Assembly: GCA_910577925.1 (NCBI GenBank)
Contig: CAJTOI010000020.1
Coordinates: 1 to 61,477, forward strand
Length of the DNA stretch: 61,477 nucleotides
Origin: an uncultured Roseburia sp.
GTDB taxonomy: Bacteria; Bacillota; Clostridia; Lachnospirales; Lachnospiraceae
Direction of reading: 5' to 3'
In this document: one piece after another, positions 24,966 through 33,713 of the stretch
Numbering within the stretch: the stretch's first letter is position 1
Layout of the letters: each line of letters starts with the position of its first letter
Translations under genes and position numbers: made by a program
The notes under the pieces: model-generated
Seen by the model: only the letters and a program-made list of their open reading frames with translations
Database searches by the model: none
What the model was told of the DNA's origin: nothing

Positions 24966-26492
24966 TTACTCCGACAGTCTCACAACAATTATTCCGTCGA
25001 TACAGCGCGTACACCCTTTCTTTGGGTATATCGGCATGTTTTGAAATTCCTCCGTCTCATGAATCGCATTCATCTCGTCATAGCTCGCAAGCTCCATCTG
25101 AACCCCAAAATAATTTTTCCACAGTATCGTATAGTGATTCGGATCATTTAAAAACGAATCACTGCTGATTCCCATCACGGACGGCACCATAGACAGCGCG
25201 TTCTCCGTCGGGCACTCATAGGTTCCCATCAGCGCGATTTTATTCGTCGCCGTCTGAAACTCGTCGAGAGACTCCACGCGGTCGAGTACATTCGCCGCAA
25301 TCGCAAGCGATTTTTCCGTACTCTGGTTCATATAAAAGTATCCGATATTCGCATTCAGCACATTATAATATACGAGAAGCGCGAGCGCCGCACAGCCGCA
25401 GCACCGCAGCAGTTTCGGAAAAACCTGTTCCCCGCCCAGCTCCTGCAGCAGAAGAATCAGAAGCACATAGATCAGGCAGACGGCCATCTCCATCAGCGTG
25501 TGATACTCGACGCTCGGCGACGTAAAATTTACCACGTAGCAGGTGACGGGGAGCAGGCAGACGCCCGCAAGCGCAGCCGCAAAGGAAAGCTTTTTCTCAT
25601 ACACGCGGTTTTTGATCAGCAGATAAACGACAAGCACCGCGAGCAATGCTAGCAAAATAACATTCAGCAGCGTGTAGGGCCTTTTCTGAATCCCGTTTTC
25701 CAGTCCCAAGATTACGGAAAACCGAAACTTTGTCTTTACAAGAGCCAGACGGTATTCCGCAGGCGACATAAGCCCCATATCCCCGATTCCCTGATACCCG
25801 GCCAGACTGATCACGTACCGCCACAGCGAAAACCGCAGAAACAGCGCATAGACCGCTGCGCCGCCCACCAGCATGAAAAGATATTTCATATCCTGCCGCA
25901 CCGCATCGACAAACGCCGTTTTCTGCACCGCAAACTGCCGGATAATATAGACGAGAACAAGCGTGATCGCGGTCGCCGCATAGGCCTGATAGATTCCCAT
26001 CCCAAACCCTAAAAGCAGCATTCCCAAAAACATCCCGTATTTTTTCACGCGGCACGTCACAAAGACAGCCGCGACCGCCATCAGAAAGGCAAGCATATAG
26101 CAGTCTGCCGTATACATGTAGGCAAATGTGGACATAACCGTCGGAAACGTCACGATTACACCGGCGCAAAGCGAGATCAGGAAACCGTTTTTCATCTCAA
26201 ACAGCTCCACCAGCAGAACGACTGCCGCGCTGATAAAAAACAGCGACAGCGCCCCGTTCACCCACGGCATGTCAAAGGCCGAAGAGATGAGGCCCGCCCA
26301 CGGCAGAAACCAGCGCCCCAGCCCGTAGGTGTCGCCGGCACCGTAAATGTTATACAGGCTGTCCCAGGTCATCAGAAAATTAAAAAAGCGATAGGCGTGC
26401 GCAAACAATCCGATGATCCAAGTCGCAAGAACCGCCGTCTTCCATTCACGCTTTATGAGCATTGTTTTCTTTCCAATCGTGATGCTGTTCAT
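24966..26492 (-). CDS. Polytopic membrane protein, GtrII/glucosyltransferase-domain family
   Basis: 508 residues with roughly ten to twelve membrane helices and a ~110-residue extracellular C-terminal part. The N-terminal block WDSLYNIYGAGDTYGLGRWFLPWAGL fits the glucosyltransferase domain of GtrII-like GT-C proteins, which transfer sugars from polyprenyl carriers outside the membrane. The exact donor and acceptor are unknown. Start 26492 has GAGG about 9 bases upstream. It is not close to a surface-polysaccharide cluster, and stands alone between two terminators. Family assignment is from motif memory and moderately sure. Confidence 0.7.
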   Translation of the reverse strand: MNSITIGKKTMLIKREWKTAVLATWIIGLFAHAYRFFNFLMTWDSLYNIYGAGDTYGLGRWFLPWAGLISSAFDMPWVNGALSLFFISAAVVLLVELFEMKNGFLISLCAGVIVTFPTVMSTFAYMYTADCYMLAFLMAVAAVFVTCRVKKYGMFLGMLLLGFGMGIYQAYAATAITLVLVYIIRQFAVQKTAFVDAVRQDMKYLFMLVGGAAVYALFLRFSLWRYVISLAGYQGIGDMGLMSPAEYRLALVKTKFRFSVILGLENGIQKRPYTLLNVILLALLAVLVVYLLIKNRVYEKKLSFAAALAGVCLLPVTCYVVNFTSPSVEYHTLMEMAVCLIYVLLILLLQELGGEQVFPKLLRCCGCAALALLVYYNVLNANIGYFYMNQSTEKSLAIAANVLDRVESLDEFQTATNKIALMGTYECPTENALSMVPSVMGISSDSFLNDPNHYTILWKNYFGVQMELASYDEMNAIHETEEFQNMPIYPKKGCTRCIDGIIVVRLSE

Positions 26493-26512
26493 ACTTCATT
26501 TCCTCATTTTGT

Positions 26513-26554
26513 AAAAAGGACAGATACCGCAGCAATTCCTGAGATACCTGTCCT
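26513..26554 (-). terminator. Terminator of the sodium-pump decarboxylase operon
   Basis: Minus-strand stem AGGACAG...CTGTCCT (arms 26548-26554 and 26518-26524, with inner TAT pairs) followed by UUUUU. Located about 10 bases beyond the oadA stop. Confidence 0.75.
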
Positions 26555-26563
26555 CTGTTTTCA

Positions 26564-27982
26564 CTATACCGGATAAGCGCCGTTCTTCGTGTCCGCAATG
26601 CTTGCGTCCACGCCCTTCTGCTGTGCCTCGCGGTATTTAAAGAAATCCGTGGCAACCTGCGGGAACAGTGCATAGGTCAGCACATCCTCATCCTGCTGTT
26701 TCCACTGCTTCATCTCCGCCTCGATCTTGTCTAATTCCGGCTCAAGCAGATCCGCATAACGGCAGGTAATCGCGTTCTTCTTCTCCTCGCCGAGCACCTT
26801 GTCAACGACTTCCGGATTAAACGGCTTTACGGTCTGGCCGTACTTGCCGAGCAGCACGTCTTTGGTCTCCTTTGTGGCAACCTTGTAGCGCTCGCCCATC
26901 AATACGTTAAACACTGCCTGCGTACCGACAATCTGAGATGACGGGGTGACAAGCGGCGGCTCACCGAGATCTTTGCGCACGCGCGGGATTTCCTTTAACA
27001 CTTCCTCATACTTATCCTCCGCATGCTGCTCCTTTAACTGGGATACCATGTTGGACAGCATTCCGCCCGGCACCTGGTATAAAAGGGTCTTGATATTTAC
27101 GCCGAGCACCTTTGTGTTCATCAGGCCGCTCTCAAGCGCTTCCTCGCGGAGCGGACGGAAATAATCCGCAATCTCCGCCAGCTGATTCTGGTCGAGTCCG
27201 GTGTCAAACTCGGTCCCCTTGAACGCCTCCACCATAACTTCGGTCGCCGGCTGGGAGGTTCCGAGTGCAAACGGAGACATCGCGGTATCAATGATATCGC
27301 ATCCGGCCTCCACCGCTTTCAGATAGGTCATCGAAGCGACACCCGAGGTATAGTGGGTGTGAAGCTCAACCGGGAGGGATGTCGCATTCTTTAATGCGCC
27401 GACAAGCTCCGTCGCCTGGCTCGGGACAAGAAGACCGGCCATATCTTTGATACACAGGGAATTTGCCCCCATATCCTCCACGCGCTTTGCAATGTCCATC
27501 CAGTACTCTAAAGTATATGCGTCTCCGAGCGTGTAGGACAGCGCAACCTGTGCATGTCCTTTCTCTTTGTTGCAGGCGGTCACCGCGGTCTGCAGGTTGC
27601 GGATATCATTCAGACAGTCAAAGATACGGATGATATCGATTCCGTTTGCGATGGATTTCTGTACGAAATACTCTACCACATCATCCGCGTAGGGGCGATA
27701 GCCCAGAATATTCTGTCCGCGGAACAGCATCTGCAGCTTGGTGTTTTTAAATCCGTCTCTCAATTTGCGCAGGCGCTCCCACGGATCTTCCTTGAGGAAG
27801 CGGAGAGACGCATCAAACGTTGCTCCTCCCCAGCACTCTACCGCATGGAAACCGACTTTGTCCATCTTGTCCACGATCGGGAGCATCTGCTCCGTCGTCA
27901 TACGCGTCGCAATCAGGGACTGGTGTGCATCACGCAGAACGGTCTCCGTTATTTTTAATGGTTTTTTCACGACTTCTGCCAT
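26564..27982 (-). CDS. oadA: Oxaloacetate decarboxylase alpha / pyruvate carboxylase 5S-type carboxyltransferase subunit
   Basis: 472 residues. The HMGL-like barrel begins ITETVLRDAHQSLIATRM and contains GGATFDASLRFL, the metal-binding HTHYTSG and ECWGG. This subunit moves CO2 between oxaloacetate (or pyruvate) and carboxybiotin. It ends without a biotinyl domain, since the carrier is a separate protein encoded two genes upstream. AGGAGG precedes the ATG. Final gene of the operon, directly after oadB. With the 12S-like subunit at the operon start it could act as half of a transcarboxylase. Confidence 0.95.
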   Translation of the reverse strand: MAEVVKKPLKITETVLRDAHQSLIATRMTTEQMLPIVDKMDKVGFHAVECWGGATFDASLRFLKEDPWERLRKLRDGFKNTKLQMLFRGQNILGYRPYADDVVEYFVQKSIANGIDIIRIFDCLNDIRNLQTAVTACNKEKGHAQVALSYTLGDAYTLEYWMDIAKRVEDMGANSLCIKDMAGLLVPSQATELVGALKNATSLPVELHTHYTSGVASMTYLKAVEAGCDIIDTAMSPFALGTSQPATEVMVEAFKGTEFDTGLDQNQLAEIADYFRPLREEALESGLMNTKVLGVNIKTLLYQVPGGMLSNMVSQLKEQHAEDKYEEVLKEIPRVRKDLGEPPLVTPSSQIVGTQAVFNVLMGERYKVATKETKDVLLGKYGQTVKPFNPEVVDKVLGEEKKNAITCRYADLLEPELDKIEAEMKQWKQQDEDVLTYALFPQVATDFFKYREAQQKGVDASIADTKNGAYPV

Positions 27983-27994
27983 TTTATATTCCTC

Positions 27995-29143
27995 CTATAT
28001 TCCAAAGATTGCCATAAAGACACCGGCTGCCACTGCGGTACCGATTACACCGGCAACGTTCGGTCCCATTGCATGCATAAGTAAGAAGTTCGTCGGGTCC
28101 TCTTCCGCTCCGACCTTCTGGGAAACCCGAGCCGCCATAGGAACGGCAGACACACCCGCAGAACCGATCAGCGGATTGATCTTGCCGTGAGTCAGATGGC
28201 ACAGCAGCTTTCCGAACAGCACACCGGCCGCCGTACCGAACATAAATGCAACCAATCCGAGTCCCACGATCTTAAGCGTAGTTATATTTAAGAATGCCTC
28301 CGCACTCGTGGACGCACCCACGGAAGTGCCGAGCAGAATCACAACGATATACATCAGCGCATTGGATGCCGTCTCGGAGAGCTGACGCACCACGCCGCAC
28401 TCGCGGAACAGGTTTCCGAGCATCAGCATGCCGACTAACGGAGCCGTGGTAGGAAGAATCGTACACACTACAATCGTCACCACAATCGGGAACAGAATCT
28501 TCTCAAGCTTCGATACCGGTCTTAAGTTTTCCATCTTAATCGCGCGTTCCTGCTTTGTGGTAAACAGCTTCATAATCGGCGGCTGGATAATCGGCACAAG
28601 TGCCATGTAAGAGTATGCCGCCACCGCAATCGGTCCCATCAGACCGGACTGTCCGAGCTTTCCGGCCAGGAAAATGGAGGTCGGGCCGTCCGCACCGCCG
28701 ATGATGGACACCGCCGCCGCTGCCTTGTCATTAAAGCCAAGCAGGATTGCGATAAAGTACGCGCCGAAAATACCGAACTGCGCCGCCGCTCCGAGAAGGA
28801 AGCTGATCGGATTTGCAATCAGAGGACCGAAATCCGTCATCGCACCGACTCCGAGGAAAATCAGAGAAGGAAGTATCGACCATTCATCCAAAATATAAAA
28901 ATAATGAAACAAACCACCGACACCGTTGCTCATCTGCTCCGGACTTGCAAAGATATCCGGATAAATGTTTACCAGAAGCATACCGAATGCAATCGGCACG
29001 AGCAGCAGAGGCTCAAACCCTTTGTGAATCGCCAGATAAAGAAACGCACATGCGACGACAATCATCGCAAAGTTTCCGACTGTCAGATTAAAAAAGGCCG
29101 TCTGGTGCAGGAGGTTGCCCATTGTCTCTGTAAAATAACTCAT
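27995..29143 (-). CDS. oadB: Na+-translocating decarboxylase beta subunit
   Basis: 382 residues, nine or so membrane helices. Family blocks include MLLVNIYPDIF, FLGVGAMTDFGPLIANP, the Na+-site sequence AVSIIGGADGPTSIF, and the C-terminal LIGSAGVSAVPMAARVSQ with NFLLMHAMGPNVAGVIGTA. It decarboxylates carboxybiotin and exports Na+ using the energy released. Shared by oxaloacetate, methylmalonyl-CoA and glutaconyl-CoA decarboxylases, so it does not itself reveal the substrate. Confidence 0.97.
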   Translation of the reverse strand: MSYFTETMGNLLHQTAFFNLTVGNFAMIVVACAFLYLAIHKGFEPLLLVPIAFGMLLVNIYPDIFASPEQMSNGVGGLFHYFYILDEWSILPSLIFLGVGAMTDFGPLIANPISFLLGAAAQFGIFGAYFIAILLGFNDKAAAAVSIIGGADGPTSIFLAGKLGQSGLMGPIAVAAYSYMALVPIIQPPIMKLFTTKQERAIKMENLRPVSKLEKILFPIVVTIVVCTILPTTAPLVGMLMLGNLFRECGVVRQLSETASNALMYIVVILLGTSVGASTSAEAFLNITTLKIVGLGLVAFMFGTAAGVLFGKLLCHLTHGKINPLIGSAGVSAVPMAARVSQKVGAEEDPTNFLLMHAMGPNVAGVIGTAVAAGVFMAIFGI

Positions 29144-29159
29144 TGTTATCCTCCTAATA

Positions 29160-29534
29160 TTAGTTTAAGGTTGCCAGCAATGCTCCCGCTTCCACCATAT
29201 CTCCCGCGCTTACATTGATGCTTGCCACGGTACCGTCCTGCGGAGCGACAACCGGCGTCTCCATCTTCATAACCTCAAGGACGAGAACCGTATCGCCTCT
29301 CTTGACCGCCGCTCCCACGGAAGCCTCGATCTTAAATACTTTTCCGGCCGCTCCCGCCTCAATCTTTACGTTTCCGGCAGCTCCTGCCGCCGCGGGCGCA
29401 GGCGCTGCCGCCGGTGCCGGTGCTGCCGGAGCCGCCGCACGTCTCGGAGCCGCCGCAGGTGCGCTCACGCTGCCGTTCTCCTCTACAGTTACATCATACA
29501 CATTTCCGTTTACAGTAATTGTATAGCTTTTCAT
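29160..29534 (-). CDS. Biotin carboxyl carrier protein of the decarboxylase
   Basis: 124 residues. A short N-terminal beta stretch (SYTITVNGNVYDVTVEENG), an Ala/Pro-rich flexible linker (residues ~28-50), and a C-terminal biotinyl domain with LVLEVMKMETPVVAPQDG, in which the Lys of EVMKME is biotinylated. It corresponds to the 1.3S subunit or gamma-type carrier of methylmalonyl-CoA decarboxylase and transcarboxylase. The two-KM context indicates the single carrier for the whole complex. Confidence 0.96.
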   Translation of the reverse strand: MKSYTITVNGNVYDVTVEENGSVSAPAAAPRRAAAPAAPAPAAAPAPAAAGAAGNVKIEAGAAGKVFKIEASVGAAVKRGDTVLVLEVMKMETPVVAPQDGTVASINVSAGDMVEAGALLATLN

Positions 29535-29574
29535 GAAATTTTCCTCCTAATATTTGATATTCTGACTGCCGAAC

Positions 29575-30294
29575 TTATCTTCTATGAATCGAACGCACGA
29601 CAAAGGAATCCTCGGATACACCTGCGCTCGCTGCAATGGCCGCCGAGATAACAGCCGCAAGCTCCAAATCATCGCAGGTCTGTACCGGTGCCGCAGATAC
29701 TGCCGCAGGTGCCGGTGCCACAGGTGCCGCATCGCCGCCGCCCGCAAGCCGCTTCTGCAGATACGGAATCAGCTTAAAGCAATAAATAATCACGCTGATC
29801 AAAATCAGAACAATAAACACGGTGCCCATTCCCATCAGGGTATTCAGACCGGCTTTTTCCATCTTCTCGCCGAGCGTGTATACCAGATCAACCGACGCAT
29901 CCGTCAATTCCGCTGTTTTTGTCTCGTAGTTGTAAGTATAGACATAGCTTAATACGACTTCTCTCCCGGAGAATTTTACTTTCTGCTCAATGGTCACATT
30001 CTTCTGGGTTTTCGTGGCCGTAAATTCGCCGAGACCCTGAGATTCGCCAAGTCCCTCCACCGACGCATTCCATGTAGAGACCAGCTTCTTCGTCATCTCG
30101 TCGCCGTACAGCTCAATCGATGCCGCATCCTCCTCGCTGAGCCCCGATAAAGTGTCTACCTGCTGGCTCATGTAAAGCTGCATGTCCTCATATTTCATTC
30201 CAAAATAATCCACAGATGCCGGATCCGTCCCACAGGCTGCCATCGTCAGAACCATCACTACAAGACAAAGTATAAGAGATACTTTTTTCTTCAT
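29575..30294 (-). CDS. OadG-type gamma subunit fused to an N-terminal lipoprotein domain
   Basis: 239 residues. The start MKKKVSLILCLVVMVLTMAAC is a lipoprotein signal with lipobox LTMAAC, followed by an extracytoplasmic ~120-residue domain. A membrane helix (GMGTVFIVLILISVIIYCFKL, around 155-175), Ala/Pro linker and short C-terminal segment ending SFVVRSIHRR match OadG, which anchors the carboxyltransferase to the beta subunit. Plain OadG is about 80-120 residues, so the lipoprotein part is an addition. Lies between the carboxyltransferase and biotin carrier genes. Confidence 0.88.
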   Translation of the reverse strand: MKKKVSLILCLVVMVLTMAACGTDPASVDYFGMKYEDMQLYMSQQVDTLSGLSEEDAASIELYGDEMTKKLVSTWNASVEGLGESQGLGEFTATKTQKNVTIEQKVKFSGREVVLSYVYTYNYETKTAELTDASVDLVYTLGEKMEKAGLNTLMGMGTVFIVLILISVIIYCFKLIPYLQKRLAGGGDAAPVAPAPAAVSAAPVQTCDDLELAAVISAAIAASAGVSEDSFVVRSIHRR

Positions 30295-30306
30295 AACTTC
30301 ACCTTT

Positions 30307-31743
30307 CTATTTCGTTGTGTGTTTTTTATCCGGTACACCCGCACATTTGGTGTATAACAGCTCAAACGCATCAATCAAATACTTTCTTGTGTCCGCAGCG
30401 TCAAATACAAGATCCACATAGCCGCGTCTCGCCGCCGTTGTCACGCTTCCCTGCAGCGCATCGTACTCCTTTGCCTTCTCGGCAAGCTCGTCCGCGGACG
30501 CATCCGCATACATAATCTTCGCCGCAAGCTCCGCCTCCATCATGCCGACCTTTGCACCGGACCATGCATAGACGAAATCCGCGCCGATGGCCTTGGAATT
30601 CATCGTCACATACGCGCTTCCGAACGCTTCCCCGGTGATCAGGTTCACCTTCGGGCAGGTTGCGGATACAAATGCGCTCGTCAGATGCGCCAGCTCCTTT
30701 GCGAGTCTGCGCTCGGAGCACATGCATGCCTTAAAGCCGCGCACATTCGTCAGCGTAAGTACCGGGATTTCGAACGCGTCGCAGAAGCGGACAAACTCCG
30801 CTGCCTTGCTGCAGCCGCGTGCGGACAGAACCGCGTCAAAGGTCTCTGTCTTTTTGCCCTCTGCATCGTATACCTCGCTGCAGTTTGCGACCGCACCGAC
30901 GGTCATCCCGTTTAATTTGATAAATCCGGTCACCATATCCTGCGCATAACCGGCCTTCGTCTCAAAAAATACGTGTCCGTCGGAAATCTCGCCGAGCACA
31001 TATCTCGGGTCACCCTTCATCGCATCCAAACTCTCGCAGACACGGTTCAGATCGTCCGTACACTCGCCGGTGTATACGTCGCCCTCGTTGTTGAGCGGCA
31101 GAATACTTACCAGCTCGCGGATATCCGCAAGAATCACATCCTCGGTGCCGACGGCATCGATACAGCCGTTCTCATCCGCCTGAAATGCCGCACAGGAGGT
31201 ATCGCACTTGTCGATGCGGTTGCCGGCAATCGCATTCGGAGAATTTACAAACATCTTCCCTTTGCTCTCCTCGATAAATGCAAAATCAGACAGCGCAGGC
31301 ACAACGGAAAGACCGCCGCCGCAGGAACCGAATACCGCCGTAATCTGCGGGATCACGCCGGAAGCCGCCACCTGTCTCGCATAAATCTGTCCGAATCCGT
31401 CAAGCGCGTCCACGGACTCCTGCAGACGGATTCCCGCACAGTCGATGAAACCGATGACCGGAGCGCCCATCTTCATCGCCATATCGTAGACCGCCGCTAC
31501 CTTCTTTGCATGCATCTCACCGATTGTGCCGTTCAGCACAGACGCATTCTGGCTGTAAACAAACACAAGACTGCCGTCAATCAGTCCGTGTCCTGTGATC
31601 ACACCGTCGGAAGGTGTGTCTGTCCCTGCAAGATTAAAATCCGTACTTCTTGCGGTTACAAGAGAACCGGTTTCCACGAAACTGTTCTCGTCGACCAGCC
31701 TGAGAATGCGCTGCATAGCCAGACTATCCTTACTACTATTCAT
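30307..31743 (-). CDS. mmdA: Acyl-CoA carboxyltransferase (methylmalonyl-CoA decarboxylase alpha / 12S-like)
   Basis: 478 residues with the two-lobe crotonase fold of acyl-CoA carboxyltransferases: GHGLIDGSLVFVYSQNASVLNGT, IGFIDCAGIRLQE and FGSCGGGLSVVPALSDF in the N lobe, and TLTNVRGFKACMCSERR and ITGEAFGSAYVTMNSKAIGADFVYAW in the C lobe. It transfers CO2 between an acyl-CoA (methylmalonyl, malonyl or similar) and biotin. Somewhat divergent and shorter than propionyl-CoA carboxylase beta (about 510). First gene of the operon, under a very good promoter. Confidence 0.88.
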   Translation of the reverse strand: MNSSKDSLAMQRILRLVDENSFVETGSLVTARSTDFNLAGTDTPSDGVITGHGLIDGSLVFVYSQNASVLNGTIGEMHAKKVAAVYDMAMKMGAPVIGFIDCAGIRLQESVDALDGFGQIYARQVAASGVIPQITAVFGSCGGGLSVVPALSDFAFIEESKGKMFVNSPNAIAGNRIDKCDTSCAAFQADENGCIDAVGTEDVILADIRELVSILPLNNEGDVYTGECTDDLNRVCESLDAMKGDPRYVLGEISDGHVFFETKAGYAQDMVTGFIKLNGMTVGAVANCSEVYDAEGKKTETFDAVLSARGCSKAAEFVRFCDAFEIPVLTLTNVRGFKACMCSERRLAKELAHLTSAFVSATCPKVNLITGEAFGSAYVTMNSKAIGADFVYAWSGAKVGMMEAELAAKIMYADASADELAEKAKEYDALQGSVTTAARRGYVDLVFDAADTRKYLIDAFELLYTKCAGVPDKKHTTK

Positions 31744-31805
31744 TCGCTTTGCCCTCCATCTATAATTTGTTGCTGTAAAAAAATCAGCAAATTTGGCTAT
31801 ATTAA

Positions 31806-31834
31806 ATTATAGATGTTTTCTCCGAATATTTCAA
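31806..31834 (-). promoter_or_regulatory. Strong SigA promoter of the decarboxylase operon
   Basis: TTGAAA (31829-31834) and TATAAT (31806-31811) on the minus strand with exactly 17 bases between. The -35 overlaps the stop codon of the upstream carboxypeptidase gene, so no separate terminator fits between them. Confidence 0.8.
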
Positions 31835-33039
31835 GTACATTCCATGAAAAGTGCAAAAACTCTCTGAAAGCACCAGCCCAAATCTATTTTTTCCACGGAA
31901 CTTCCCGCCACAATCCGGCATTCCCGCAGCACTTCATCCCCGAGCAGATACGTGATTTTCCCCAGATAATCCCCCTTTTTCACCGGCGCCTTAAGACTCC
32001 GGGGAATCTCATAGCGCAGCACAATCTCCTCCTCCTCCCGCAGAAGCAGCTCGTCATATCCGGTTCCCTCCTCGACGGATGGTTTTATACAGATCTGCTC
32101 CCCGATTCTCGTCCCCTGGCCGTCTTCCACGGGGATTTCCGCCAGCGCGCTCTCATCCGGCCGGATTTCCGTGAGATTTTTTTTGTGATAATTTTCGATT
32201 CCGTATGTCATAAGTTTTTTGGTGTCCGACCACTTGTAGCTCTTGTTATTCGGCCAGCCGCAGGCCAGAAGTGCCACGATATACGTTCTGCCGTCCCGCT
32301 CGAGCGCCCCGATATAGCAGTAGCCCGCCGTCCCGGTAAACCCGGTTTTTCCGGACAGCGCCCCGTCCATCATCTGCAGGAAGGCATTGTGGTTGCTGCA
32401 CTGGTAATGCGATTTTCCCTCCAAATCCGAAAAGCCATAGGAGGCGGTCCTTGTGATTTCGAGAAACTGTTCGGACTTCTCCGACGTTTTGATGCAGTAA
32501 CGCATAATTTTCGCCAGATCCGCCGCCGTCGTGTGGTGAAACCCCTGTGCGTCGGTTGCGTCCAGCCCGTTCGGCGTGATAAAATAGCTGTCCTCACAGC
32601 CGATTTCCTTTGCCTTTTGATTCATCATGCCGGCAAACCCTTCCGTGCTTCCGGCGATATACTCCGCAATCGCCACCGCGCAGTCGTTGTACGACTCAAG
32701 CATCAGCCCGTAAAGCAGATCCTTTAAGTAAAACGTCTGCCCCGACCGCATCCCGAGATGTACTTTCGGCTGGGAGGCCGCATTTGCCGAGACGGTCACC
32801 TGACTGTCCAGCGCACAATTCTCAAGCGTGAGAATGCAGGTCAGTATCTTCGTCGTGCTGGCATTTGCCATCGCGGTATGTCCGTCCTTCTCATATAAAA
32901 TCCGCCCGGAATCCGCGTCCATCAAGACAGCGGATTTCGCATAGAGTTCCGTCTCCTTCGGCGCCTCACCGGCCAGAGTCCGAACCGCCCCTTCCAGCAG
33001 GAAAAACACCGCAAAGATAATTGCAAAAATACGTTTCAT
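31831..33039 (-). CDS. D-alanyl-D-alanine carboxypeptidase (DacF/DacB-like)
   Basis: 402 residues. N-terminal signal peptide (MKRIFAIIFAVFFLLEGAVRTLAGE). Active-site motifs: SxxK in ASTTKILT, SxN in ESYNDCAVA and KTG in SGKTGFTGTAGYC. These low-molecular-weight PBPs trim the terminal D-Ala of peptidoglycan stem peptides. A C-terminal beta domain (from ~300) and a final amphipathic stretch FQRVFALFM suggest membrane attachment, as in PBP5-type enzymes. Start taken at 33039 because the signal peptide begins there; the ribosome site is weak. Downstream of scpB. Confidence 0.93.
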   Translation of the reverse strand: MKRIFAIIFAVFFLLEGAVRTLAGEAPKETELYAKSAVLMDADSGRILYEKDGHTAMANASTTKILTCILTLENCALDSQVTVSANAASQPKVHLGMRSGQTFYLKDLLYGLMLESYNDCAVAIAEYIAGSTEGFAGMMNQKAKEIGCEDSYFITPNGLDATDAQGFHHTTAADLAKIMRYCIKTSEKSEQFLEITRTASYGFSDLEGKSHYQCSNHNAFLQMMDGALSGKTGFTGTAGYCYIGALERDGRTYIVALLACGWPNNKSYKWSDTKKLMTYGIENYHKKNLTEIRPDESALAEIPVEDGQGTRIGEQICIKPSVEEGTGYDELLLREEEEIVLRYEIPRSLKAPVKKGDYLGKITYLLGDEVLRECRIVAGSSVEKIDLGWCFQRVFALFMECT

Positions 33040-33101
33040 AGAGCCTGTTACCGTTCCATACGCTATCACAAATCTATATGCGCATTCCGTTTCCCGGAGA
33101 A

Positions 33102-33134
33102 CAAAAAAGAGAAAGCCTTCCGGCTTCCCCTCTG
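33102..33134 (-). terminator. Terminator of scpAB
   Basis: Minus-strand stem GGAAGCC-GGAA-GGCTTTC with flanking AGAG/CTCT pairing and then UUUUUU. It lies directly behind the scpB stop. Confidence 0.8.
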
Positions 33135-33135
33135 C

Positions 33136-33705
33136 TCAGATATCCATTTTTAAATTGATTTCCGCTTCCACTTCCTGTTTAAATTCCTCGACCTGCACCG
33201 GGTTTAAGACCGGCAGCTCGTCGATGGACTGTACGCCGAAGCTGCGGAGAAACTCCTCCGTCGTGCCGAACAGCAGCGGCCTTCCGGGTGCGTCGAGCCT
33301 GCCCAGCTCGCACACAAGGTTGTATTCCACAAGCTTGTTTACCGCGTGGTCGCAGGAGACGCCGCGTATCTTCTCAATCTCCACTCTCGTGATCGGCTGC
33401 TTGTATGCAATGATGGAGAGCGTTTCGAGCAGAACATCCGTGAGCACATGCTTCTTCGGCTGCTTTGCGATTCGAATCAGATACTCGTACATTTCGCTTT
33501 TCGTGCACATCTGATAGGCACCGTCCAGCTCGATAATCCTGATTCCGACGGAAGGGTCCTCAAAGTGCTCCATCATGCGCCCGATAATCGCTTTTGTCTC
33601 TTTTTTGTCCAGCTCAATCGCAGCGGCAATCTTCTCAAGCTCCACCGACTCTCCCATCGTAAACAGAATCGCCTCGATAATTGCTTCATAATTTCTATTT
33701 TCCAT
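33136..33705 (-). CDS. scpB: Segregation and condensation protein B
   Basis: 189 residues. YEAIIEAILFTMGESVELEKIAAAI and the second winged-helix block LLETLSIIAYKQPITRVEIEKIRGVSCDHAVNKL are diagnostic, with RPLLFGTTEEFLRSFG near the end. ScpB dimers bind ScpA in the SMC condensin complex. AGGAG lies 5 bases before the ATG, inside the end of the scpA region; 8 bases separate the two genes. Confidence 0.97.
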   Translation of the reverse strand: MENRNYEAIIEAILFTMGESVELEKIAAAIELDKKETKAIIGRMMEHFEDPSVGIRIIELDGAYQMCTKSEMYEYLIRIAKQPKKHVLTDVLLETLSIIAYKQPITRVEIEKIRGVSCDHAVNKLVEYNLVCELGRLDAPGRPLLFGTTEEFLRSFGVQSIDELPVLNPVQVEEFKQEVEAEINLKMDI

Positions 33706-33713
33706 AAAAACTC

